A stretch of 6,809 nt of DNA, taken from NCBI GenBank assembly GCA_022704885.1, contig JAKJFO010000214.1, positions 1-6,809 of the forward strand. The letters run 5' to 3'. The DNA comes from Candidatus Rifleibacteriota bacterium. GTDB lineage: Bacteria; Riflebacteria; Ozemobacteria; Ozemobacterales; Ozemobacteraceae. A program made the translations under genes and the position numbers. Shown here piece by piece: positions 1 through 5,849 of this stretch; position 1 is the stretch's first letter, and every line of letters starts with the position of its first letter. Under the pieces are notes generated by a model. It saw only the letters and a list, made by a program, of their open reading frames with translations, was not told the DNA's origin and made no database searches.

Positions 1-362
1 GCGCAAACTTTGAAATTACGCCGTTCAAAACCAGTATAGAGAGCGAGCGCTGTGCCAAGACGTCCGCCGGCACCGATTATCGCTACCTTGCGCATCTTCT
101 GCAGTCCAAGAATCTTGACGATGTGATCGCGCAGCTTCTTTACTGAATAGCCGACGCCGCGCTTGCCGAATTCGCCGAAATAGGCGAGATCTTTGCGCAC
201 CTGTGCCGGATTCAGCGCCAGTCGGCGGGCAAGATCATGCGAGGAGATTACCTTGACGCCATCACCGTCGAGTCCGTTGAGATAGCGCAGATAGATGGAA
301 AGTCTTCTTATTGTCGCCTGTGGCGGGGCCAGTTTCTTGATCACCGGTTCATTTTTTTTCAT
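1..362 (-). CDS. rex: Redox-sensing transcriptional repressor Rex (partial, N-terminal 120 residues)
   Basis: Rex is a cytoplasmic homodimeric repressor. It senses the NADH/NAD+ ratio and releases DNA when NADH binds, controlling fermentation and respiration genes. The visible part starts at ATG 362. It holds the N-terminal winged-helix DNA-binding domain (about residues 12-80), with the family signatures ATIRRLSIYLRYLNGL, NPAQVRKDLAYFGEFG (51-66) and KRGVGYSV (67-74). The first strand of the Rossmann NAD(H)-binding domain follows (KVAIIGAGGRLGTAL, 92-106). The gene is cut by the left window edge; family members are usually about 210 residues, so roughly 90 are missing. One oddity is that the glycine loop reads GAGGRLG, where known members have GxGNLG or GMGRLG, so one residue appears inserted. 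No convincing Shine-Dalgarno precedes the ATG. The gene lies 44 nt downstream of fmt, and an 18-bp inverted repeat in that gap could be an autoregulatory operator. The family assignment is firm. Confidence 0.95.
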   Translation of the reverse strand, partial: MKKNEPVIKKLAPPQATIRRLSIYLRYLNGLDGDGVKVISSHDLARRLALNPAQVRKDLAYFGEFGKRGVGYSVKKLRDHIVKILGLQKMRKVAIIGAGGRLGTALALYTGFERRNFKVC

Positions 363-376
363 TGCAAGCTTGTGTG

Positions 377-394
377 AATTGTAGATTTACAATT
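377..394. promoter_or_regulatory. 18-bp inverted repeat upstream of rex, possible operator
   Basis: The sequence AATTGTA-GATT-TACAATT is a perfect 7-bp dyad around a 4-nt spacer. It lies between the fmt stop and the rex ATG, 14 nt before the ATG. It has the same 7-4-7 layout as known Rex operators (TTGTGAA-N4-TTCACAA), but the half-site sequence differs and the TTGT/ACAA cores sit closer together. A -10-like TACAAT on the minus strand lies inside the dyad, without a recognisable -35. Rex autoregulation is an inference. The dyad is AT-rich and has no following U-tract, so a terminator is unlikely. Confidence 0.4.
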
Positions 395-406
395 ACCACT
401 TCCTAT

Positions 407-1378
407 TTAGAATGTTTCTCTTTCATCACTGTTGAGCCGAGACGATTTAAGGGCGCAGCCGCAGAGAAATTCGCGGCAGGAAAGGCGGCTTTTGCCGGCG
501 CGTTGCAGTTCAAGCAGGCGCAGGCTGCTGTTCTGGCCGCAGGCAACCTGAATACCGCTGCCGGGTTGCTGCTCGATCACTGTTCCGGGTTCTGCTGCTG
601 TTTCTTTGCCCGGAGTCGCTCTGAAAACCTTGATTCTCTCGCCAGCGTCTTCGAACCATGCGCCAGGAGCCGGACACATTGCGCGCACGAGGTTTGCAAT
701 GCTGGAAGCCGGCTTGTACCAGTCGATTTTTGCCAGATCTGGTGTAATTTTGCCGGTGTAGGTTGCGGCTGAATGATCCTGGGGTATGGGCTCTATACAG
801 CCGTCAGCATATTTCTTGAGGGTAGCTGCCAGCAGGTCGGCTCCCATCAGGCTCAGCCGATCATGCACGGCGGCAAAATCTTCTTCTGACGAAATCGGTG
901 TGGTCTGCACGGCGAGAATGTCACCTTCGTCCATGCCTTTGCTCATGAGCATTATCGTGTTGCCGGTCTCGGTCAGGCCGTCGAGAATTGCCTGATGAAT
1001 CGGTGAGGGGCCACGATAGGCCGGCAGGATCGAGGCGTGCAGGTTGACCGGTGCCAGTTTCGGAATGTCGAGAACGGCTTGCGGCAGAATCAGACCATAA
1101 GCGGCGACGACCAGAAAATCCGGGGCAAAGCTGCGCATGCGCTCGATCTCTTCAGGGGCATTGCGAAAGGTGGCCGGGGAGAAAACCTGAAGTCCATGTG
1201 ATTCCGCAAAGATCTTGACCGGTGTTGGACTTGGCTTTTTTCCGCGTCCTTTTGGCCGGTCTGGCATGCAGTAAACTGCCAGCATTTCGAAGTCAGAATC
1301 CTGTGTCAGCTTTTCGAGGGCGGGCACCGCAAATTGCGGGCAGCCCATGAAAACCAGACGCAGGGGCATGTTTCTCAT
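407..1378 (-). CDS. fmt: Methionyl-tRNA formyltransferase
   Basis: Fmt transfers a formyl group from 10-formyltetrahydrofolate to the amino group of Met-tRNA(fMet), making the initiator used in bacterial translation. The 323-residue length is typical. The N-terminal formyltransferase domain opens with LRLVFMGCPQFAVPALEKL. It carries the family active-site stretch VNLHASILPAYRG (111-123), with the catalytic Asn112 and His114, and the GMDEGDIL motif (148-155) holding the catalytic Asp. The C-terminal tRNA-binding domain follows, including KIDWYKPASSIANLVRA, CPAPGAWF and LRLLELQRAGKSRLS. The start at 1378 overlaps the def stop by one base (TGATG) and has AGAGG ten bases upstream. A second ATG at 1369 (MPLRLVFMG) fits the usual family N-terminus equally well but has a poorer ribosome-binding site. 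Coupling to def fits their joint role in the formylmethionine cycle. The C-terminal tail after about residue 300 is not strongly conserved. Confidence 0.97.
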   Translation of the reverse strand: MRNMPLRLVFMGCPQFAVPALEKLTQDSDFEMLAVYCMPDRPKGRGKKPSPTPVKIFAESHGLQVFSPATFRNAPEEIERMRSFAPDFLVVAAYGLILPQAVLDIPKLAPVNLHASILPAYRGPSPIHQAILDGLTETGNTIMLMSKGMDEGDILAVQTTPISSEEDFAAVHDRLSLMGADLLAATLKKYADGCIEPIPQDHSAATYTGKITPDLAKIDWYKPASSIANLVRAMCPAPGAWFEDAGERIKVFRATPGKETAAEPGTVIEQQPGSGIQVACGQNSSLRLLELQRAGKSRLSCREFLCGCALKSSRLNSDERETF

Positions 1379-1902
1379 CAGAGGGGTGCCTCTTCTTCGT
1401 CATCATCATACAGCGATTCGCCGTTTTTGATCATTTCGAGTTCGTGTTTGATCTGCAGTTTGCGGGCCTTACTGATGCGGTCGATGAAGAGAACGCCATC
1501 GAGATGGTCGAGTTCATGCTGAATCGCGCGGGCAAGCAGGCCTTCTGCCTCTATTTCGTAGACTGACCCATCGATGTCGGTCGCCTCAGCCACGACTTTT
1601 TTGGCACGTTCGACTTTTTCGGTGAGTCCTGGCAATGACAGACAACCTTCGTCGCAGGTTTCCTTGCCCGAACTCTTGAGAATGCGTGGATTTATGAGAA
1701 CCATCGGGTCGTCGCCAATGTCGATTACGGCGAGGCGGAGGTTCACACCCACCTGTGGTGCGGCCAGGCCAACACCTTTGGCTTCATTCATGGTTTCGAA
1801 CATGTCGTCGACCAGGCGACGAATGTCGTCGTTAATTTCTGTGACCGGCTCAGATTCCGCTCGCAGCGGTTCTTCGCCATAGTGTAACACTCGATATTTC
1901 AT
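1378..1902 (-). CDS. def: Peptide deformylase
   Basis: Def is a cytosolic metalloenzyme (usually Fe2+) that removes the N-formyl group from nascent proteins at the ribosome exit. With the ATG at 1902 the protein is 174 residues and starts MKYRVLHYGEEPLR, as family members do. All three signature motifs are intact: GVGLAAPQVG (43-52), EGCLSLPG (85-92) with metal ligand Cys87, and QHELDHLDG (128-136) with metal ligands His129 and His133 and catalytic Glu130. The C-terminal helix (ISKARKLQIKHELEM) ends in an acidic tail (DDDEEE). The start at 1902 is chosen because GGAG lies 5 nt upstream; an in-frame TTG at 1926 would add eight residues without support. A promoter with an extended -10 lies about 40 nt upstream, so def-fmt can be expressed independently of priA. 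The stop overlaps the fmt start by one base. Confidence 0.97.
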   Translation of the reverse strand: MKYRVLHYGEEPLRAESEPVTEINDDIRRLVDDMFETMNEAKGVGLAAPQVGVNLRLAVIDIGDDPMVLINPRILKSSGKETCDEGCLSLPGLTEKVERAKKVVAEATDIDGSVYEIEAEGLLARAIQHELDHLDGVLFIDRISKARKLQIKHELEMIKNGESLYDDDEEEAPL

Positions 1903-1907
1903 GTTGA

Positions 1908-1911
1908 CTCC
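1908..1911 (-). promoter_or_regulatory. Shine-Dalgarno GGAG of def, decides the start
   Basis: On the minus strand GGAG is followed by five bases (TCAAC) and then the ATG at 1902. This spacing makes that ATG the start rather than the upstream in-frame TTG at 1926, and it agrees with the usual N-terminus of peptide deformylases. Confidence 0.75.
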
Positions 1912-1943
1912 AATGCTGCAATACAAAAAATTATGCCATGAGC

Positions 1944-1952
1944 ATTATATCA
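1944..1952 (-). promoter_or_regulatory. Extended -10 promoter for def-fmt(-rex)
   Basis: On the minus strand this reads TGATATAAT, a perfect match to the extended -10 consensus TGnTATAAT. No TTGACA-like -35 is found 16-18 nt upstream, which is common for extended -10 promoters. Transcription would start near 1937, giving a leader of about 35 nt that contains the GGAG of def. It lies in the roughly 90-bp gap between the priA stop (1993) and the def ATG, the only real gap inside the cluster besides the one before rex. A TTGTGA hexamer overlaps its upstream edge. Confidence 0.65.
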
Positions 1953-1992
1953 CAAAGTTTGCTCTGGCGCGATGTGATTGAAAAAACAGTGA

Positions 1993-4374
1993 TCAGAGCA
2001 TGAAGCAGGGGTTTATGTCTATGCTCAGGCGGGTGTCGCCAGGCTTTTTGAGCTGACGGCAGACTTCTTTTACCGTTCGTGTAAGCTGCTCGAAGTCGGG
2101 CATTTTGAGCAGCAGCTGAAAACGGTAGCGGTCGTTGATTTTCTCGATGGCGGCCGGTGCCGGACCCAGCAGCAGACTGGCATCGACTGCCGGGTGCGCG
2201 ACAAAAAGGTCGTGCAGAGCTTTGGCCGTGTCTGCTGCCCGCTGTTTATCGGTTGCTGAAACAATGAAAGAGGCGAGTTCGATATATGGTGGAAACAGCG
2301 TTTCATGGCGCAGTTGCGCCTCTCTGGCGTAAAACCCGTGGTAATCTTCGGTCAGGGCGAATTGAATCGAGTGATGCTCCGGGTAGTAGGTTTGCAGAAC
2401 GACCTCGCCAGGGCTGTCGCCACGCCCGGCGCGGCCGGAAACCTGTGCCAGCAGCGAGAAGTTTCGTTCAGAAGCGCGAAAGTCAGGCAGGCGCAGCAGG
2501 CTGTCGGCAGCGAGAATGCCTACCAGAGTGACGTTCGGAAAGTCAAGCCCCTTTGCCACCATCTGAGTGCCGACAAGAATGTCGATTTCGCCGCGGCCGA
2601 AGCGGTCAAGAATCTCTTCCATGCTGCCTTTTGTCGATACGCTGTCAGAGTCGAGGCGTTGAATGCGTGCTGTTGGAAAGTACCGCTGAGCCTCGCTTTC
2701 GACTCGCTGCGTGCCGGCGCCGAAAAATTTGATGGCGCGGCTGCCGCAGGCCGGGCAGATCTCGGGCACCGTTTGAATCTCGCTGCAGTAATGGCAGCGC
2801 ATGATCTGGCTGCCGGTATGATAGACGAGCGAAACGTTGCATTTCGGGCATTCGACGGCCTTGCCACATTCGCGGCAGAAAACGAAACTGCTGTAGCCGC
2901 GGCGGTTGAGATAGAGTATCACCTGTTTGTGCGCTGCCAGGGTCTTTCTAATCGAATCACCAAGCTGCTGCGAAAAAATCGAACGATTCTTGCGGGCAAC
3001 CAGCTCGTGGCGCATGTCGACAACCTTGACCAGAGGTGGTCGGCGATCGCTGACACGTGTATTCATTTCGACCAGCCGGCAGGCGCCGGTTGAACACTGA
3101 TAAAATGAGTCTATTGTCGGAGTGGCAGAACCCATGACGAGCTGGGCGTTTTCGAGGCGACAGCGGTGATTCGCCACTTCACGCGCGTGATAACGCGGTG
3201 AATCGCCTTGCTTGAACGACGGTTCGCCCTCTTCGTCGAGAATGATCGTGCCGAGACGCGGTAATGGTGCGAATACGGCTGAACGGGCGCCGACCACGAC
3301 CGGGCAGATGCCGCGCCTGATTTTTTCCCACTGGTCGAAGCGTTCGCCATCAGAAAGCTTGCTGTGCAGAATCGCAACCTGCGATTGAAAGCGGTCTGTA
3401 AAGCGCTTCATCATCTGAGGCGTCAGCGAAATTTCGGGCACCAGCACAATTGCAGTTTTGTTAAATCCAATTATATCTGCTACCCAGCGCAGATAGACCT
3501 CGGTTTTTCCTGAGCAGGTCACGCCACGTACCAGAACCGGCTTCTTATCAGTTGTATACGCGTCTTTTATTTCGGCGAGAACTTTCTGCTGGTCTGGCGA
3601 CAGCTCTGGAGGCGTTTCGGCCGGGCGCCGGTAATAATCGGCATCGGCCACCTGGCGCATGACGCGTTCTTCGAGTTCGAGCAGCAGACCTTTCCTTTTG
3701 AGTTGATTGATCGGCGCACTGCTGATGTTGGCCGAGCGGCAGAGTTGGGCGACTGTCGGCGCCGAAGAGCATGCCAGAAGCGCCTGCACAGCCTGACGTT
3801 CTTTGGGCGTGAGTTTTTCGGGCTCAACCGCCATCTGCGGATTGAGTTTGAGAACCTTTATCAGTCTTGGCCCGGCATTGGTAGTGATGTTGTGCAGTAT
3901 TTCGACGGCCCCGGAATCAAGCCAGTCTTTGATCTGCCCGGCAGCTTGTGGAAAAGCATCGATGAAGCTGCTGTATGGAACCTGATCTCGTTCGCGCAGC
4001 CATTGCAGCTCTGGTTCGGGCGAATCAGCGCACGCCCTGATCATGCGAACGATTTTTTGCTTGATGCCACCGGGAAGCATGGCGTGCAGCACTTCGCCGA
4101 TATTGCAGGCACAGTCGTCTGCTGTGATTGCGGCAAGTTTGAGCATGGCTTCGCTGAAGAGAGGCAGCGGGTCGAGTACTTCGCCGAGTGCAACTGTTTT
4201 AAAAGCAGGCAGCGTCTGGTGGATATGCGTGATATATCCGATCAGACGCCGGTTCTGCACGGGAACGACGACACGGCAGCCGATCAGTGGAACTTCGCGG
4301 CCGGGTGGCAGGTGGTAGGTCAGGGTGCCTTCGCCAATCGGGTCCGGGAATGAGACCTCGACGTAAAAGGTCAT
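1993..4374 (-). CDS. priA: Primosomal protein N', replication restart helicase PriA
   Basis: PriA is a 3'-to-5' superfamily 2 DNA helicase that recognises stalled forks and D-loops and starts reloading of the replicative helicase. With ATG 4374 the protein is 793 residues. The order is the N-terminal 3'-DNA-binding domain (MTFYVEVSFPDP onward), a winged-helix region, and the helicase core with Walker A GVTCSGKT (284-291), VGARSAVFAPL (361-371), motif II DEEG (380-383) and GSATPT (415-420). Eight zinc-binding cysteines follow as four CxxC pairs (500/503, 509/512, 527/530, 540/543), then GTQMVAKG (602-609) and QVSGRAGRG (644-652). Motif II normally reads DEEH, and Walker A in familiar PriAs is GVTGSGKT, so two motif positions are unusual. 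The start is chosen for its ATGA overlap with the upstream stop and the family N-terminus; an in-frame start at 4449 would add 25 atypical residues. Translation is probably coupled to the upstream gene. Confidence 0.97.
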   Translation of the reverse strand: MTFYVEVSFPDPIGEGTLTYHLPPGREVPLIGCRVVVPVQNRRLIGYITHIHQTLPAFKTVALGEVLDPLPLFSEAMLKLAAITADDCACNIGEVLHAMLPGGIKQKIVRMIRACADSPEPELQWLRERDQVPYSSFIDAFPQAAGQIKDWLDSGAVEILHNITTNAGPRLIKVLKLNPQMAVEPEKLTPKERQAVQALLACSSAPTVAQLCRSANISSAPINQLKRKGLLLELEERVMRQVADADYYRRPAETPPELSPDQQKVLAEIKDAYTTDKKPVLVRGVTCSGKTEVYLRWVADIIGFNKTAIVLVPEISLTPQMMKRFTDRFQSQVAILHSKLSDGERFDQWEKIRRGICPVVVGARSAVFAPLPRLGTIILDEEGEPSFKQGDSPRYHAREVANHRCRLENAQLVMGSATPTIDSFYQCSTGACRLVEMNTRVSDRRPPLVKVVDMRHELVARKNRSIFSQQLGDSIRKTLAAHKQVILYLNRRGYSSFVFCRECGKAVECPKCNVSLVYHTGSQIMRCHYCSEIQTVPEICPACGSRAIKFFGAGTQRVESEAQRYFPTARIQRLDSDSVSTKGSMEEILDRFGRGEIDILVGTQMVAKGLDFPNVTLVGILAADSLLRLPDFRASERNFSLLAQVSGRAGRGDSPGEVVLQTYYPEHHSIQFALTEDYHGFYAREAQLRHETLFPPYIELASFIVSATDKQRAADTAKALHDLFVAHPAVDASLLLGPAPAAIEKINDRYRFQLLLKMPDFEQLTRTVKEVCRQLKKPGDTRLSIDINPCFML

Positions 4375-5345
4375 GCGTGTTGCTCGCGATCGTGCCCGGT
4401 ACGGTTGAGATGATTCACCAGCTGTGAGCTGAAACGGGCATAGCAGCACTGCCCGGTAACGTCAGGGATGACGCGGATTCCATGCTGGTCGGCAACATGC
4501 AGCGAATTGTTCTGACGTTGCACCAGAAGCAGGTTCTTTTCTGTTGCCAGCGAATCAAGGGTCAGCTCTGGTGCCACAAAAACGACATGCAGAGCTGATG
4601 TCTTGAGCTCTGAGCGGATTAGCATTTCTGGTTCGCTGAAGACGAGCCGGTTATCGGCGTCGAGCCGGGGACCGTCGTAGGCATTGATAACCAGATCGGC
4701 CTCGGCTGAAGATTCTGACTGACTGAGACCACAGGCCAGCAGCGCATGGTCGAAGCGGGCCAGCCAGGCAGGTCTGGTGTTGGCGATTACCTTGAGCTGC
4801 TCGGGAATCTGGTAGGCGAGCCAGAATGATTTTTTGCCATTTTTGCGGCGGTTGGCCAGCCAGGTAGTGCATTCGGCGAAAATTTTCTGAAAAAATGGCG
4901 AAAGCTGCTGTGGCTGTGTCGGCAATGCGCGAAAAATAAGGTGGGGATCACAATCATCGGTTTCTGCTGGAATATGTGCTGGTTCCTGAAGGAGCCAGAG
5001 TGTGGGGCTTTTTTGCACGATGAATTCGAGCACCGGATCAGACGTAAGCCTGGCCTGCAGCAATTGCTGGGTCAGACTGGCCGGCGACACTGCGATGGCG
5101 AGATCGAAAGTGGTCGCCGCAAAATACCAGCCGGGACGGTGTGCGGCGGTCAGGGCAGCGCTGCCACTGATCTGTCTGACAGCTGATTCGCTGACCCATT
5201 CGTCGCCGTTATCGATCAGTGCAACTTTTACTTCGCACCCGGCATGACAAAAAAGCATTGCCAGTTCGGTAGCCAAGCTGCTGGCAATGCCTTTTCCGAG
5301 GGCAAGTAAAACGCGGACTCTATTTTTCCTTGTCCTGGATTTCAA
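4371..5345 (-). CDS. Divergent flavoprotein-like protein at the coaBC position (possible degenerate CoaC/Dfp relative)
   Basis: The protein has 324 residues and is not firmly recognised. The N-terminal part has the layout of the flavoprotein (CoaC, phosphopantothenoylcysteine decarboxylase) fold: a first strand and glycine turn (VRVLLALGKGIASSLATEL), a strand VKVALID, then EWVSESAVRQISG resembling the segment FVTPLTFQALSG, then FDLAIAVSPASLTQQLL resembling ADLVVIAPATANTIAKL, then PTLWLLQEP. The HIELAKWAD-type histidine segment and the PAMNxxMW segment of active CoaC are not seen. The second half lacks the CoaB hallmarks (GGTREPID, NRSSGKMG). CoaBC is normally about 400 residues and often sits between rpoZ and priA, so position supports descent from it, while loss of the motifs suggests loss or change of activity. 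No signal peptide or membrane helix is seen. The start is TTG in either case: 5345 has GGAG nine bases upstream, whereas 5351 is only three bases from it. It overlaps the rpoZ end by 26 bp and the priA start by 4 bp. That it is a real gene is likely; the function is uncertain. Confidence 0.6.
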   Translation of the reverse strand: MKSRTRKNRVRVLLALGKGIASSLATELAMLFCHAGCEVKVALIDNGDEWVSESAVRQISGSAALTAAHRPGWYFAATTFDLAIAVSPASLTQQLLQARLTSDPVLEFIVQKSPTLWLLQEPAHIPAETDDCDPHLIFRALPTQPQQLSPFFQKIFAECTTWLANRRKNGKKSFWLAYQIPEQLKVIANTRPAWLARFDHALLACGLSQSESSAEADLVINAYDGPRLDADNRLVFSEPEMLIRSELKTSALHVVFVAPELTLDSLATEKNLLLVQRQNNSLHVADQHGIRVIPDVTGQCCYARFSSQLVNHLNRTGHDREQHA

Positions 5346-5523
5346 CTTCAAGAGCTCCGGATGCGATTTCTTCCATGGCGATCTTGACGTAGTTTTCGTC
5401 GTATTCCTCGATCAGGCGTCTTTTGCCGTCTACCAGCATCTTGACGCGATTCGAGATGGCCATCACGGCATCATACTTGTTCGGAATCTTCTTCGTGATT
5501 TCAGTGCGTGAGCGGAATTTCAT
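5320..5523 (-). CDS. rpoZ: DNA-directed RNA polymerase omega subunit
   Basis: Omega is the small non-catalytic subunit that wraps the C-terminal tail of beta-prime and helps RNA polymerase assembly. In many bacteria it also takes part in ppGpp sensing. The 67-residue length is normal. The family pattern is visible: [20 protein letters not shown] (11-30), matching the conserved PN(R/K)F/Y-LV-A--R-- segment, and [12 protein letters not shown] (47-58), matching the A--EI--G-I segment near the C-terminus. A strong Shine-Dalgarno GGAGG at 5531-5535 lies seven bases before the ATG. The ATG overlaps the stop of the remA-like gene as ATGA, so the two are probably translationally coupled. The family call is secure despite the small size, because sequence and neighbourhood (yicC, remA, priA) agree. 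Confidence 0.92.
   Translation of the reverse strand: MKFRSRTEITKKIPNKYDAVMAISNRVKMLVDGKRRLIEEYDENYVKIAMEEIASGALEVEIQDKEK
5355..5358 (-). promoter_or_regulatory. Shine-Dalgarno GGAG within rpoZ for the flavoprotein-like gene
   Basis: On the minus strand GGAG is followed by TTG codons at 5351 (3-nt spacing) and 5345 (9-nt spacing). No ATG or GTG exists in frame before the conserved first strand of the protein, so the gene must begin with a TTG. The spacing favours 5345. Confidence 0.5.
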
Positions 5524-5840
5524 TCGTCAACCTCCGTTGCATCGAGTTCGGTAATTTCAATATCGTCATCATGGTTTTCACCATTTTCATGAGCGCCTTT
5601 TTTGCCGAGCATGCGGATTGCTGCGGTTTCCGGGTTGATCGCCGATAGAATCACGTGATTAGAATCGGTAACCACAATGGCGCGAGTTTTTCGCCCGTAA
5701 GTCGCATCGATAAGCCGCCCCTGTTCCTTGGCGTCTTCCTTGAGGCGCTTGATTGGCGCTGATCCGGGACTGACTATCGCGACCACGCGGTCTGCCACTA
5801 CTACGTTGCCAAAGCCGATGTTCAGCAGAAGAGCTTTCAT
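5520..5840 (-). CDS. remA: RemA/DUF370 family DNA-binding regulator with acidic C-terminal tail
   Basis: RemA of Bacillus subtilis is a DNA-binding regulator of extracellular matrix and osmoprotection genes, and it assembles into ring-like oligomers that bind DNA. The N-terminal 80 residues match the family nearly throughout: [20 protein letters not shown] (5-24), [19 protein letters not shown] (27-45), [20 protein letters not shown] (46-65) and [10 protein letters not shown] (68-77). Arg18 and Arg50, positions I recall as important for DNA binding in B. subtilis, are present. The neighbour at 51 is Lys where B. subtilis has Arg. Residues about 84-106 form a strongly acidic extension ([16 protein letters not shown]) that B. 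subtilis RemA (about 89 residues) lacks. AGGAG at 5847-5851, overlapping the yicC stop, gives a strong ribosome-binding site six bases before the ATG. The target genes here are unknown, so the matrix role should not be transferred automatically. Confidence 0.92.
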   Translation of the reverse strand: MKALLLNIGFGNVVVADRVVAIVSPGSAPIKRLKEDAKEQGRLIDATYGRKTRAIVVTDSNHVILSAINPETAAIRMLGKKGAHENGENHDDDIEITELDATEVDE

Positions 5841-5849
5841 TCACTGCTC

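Noticed and set aside
1903..1926. A TTG start eight codons upstream of the def ATG
   Set aside because: The ATG at 1902 has GGAG five bases upstream and matches the family N-terminus. The TTG would lie inside the leader, about ten bases after the predicted transcript start.
1975..1995. Possible terminator after priA (T run following TGATCACTG)
   Set aside because: A run of six T is present on the minus strand, but I found no stable GC-rich stem before it.
2305..3093. A 262-codon plus-strand open frame opposite priA (and another at 3703-4353)
   Set aside because: Both lie opposite conserved PriA domains, including the zinc-binding region. Their translations are low-complexity and unlike known proteins, as expected of antisense shadows.
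4375..4449. A longer PriA start adding 25 residues
   Set aside because: The extra residues do not resemble PriA N-termini, whereas ATG 4374 gives the usual N-terminus and forms a 4-bp ATGA overlap with the upstream stop.
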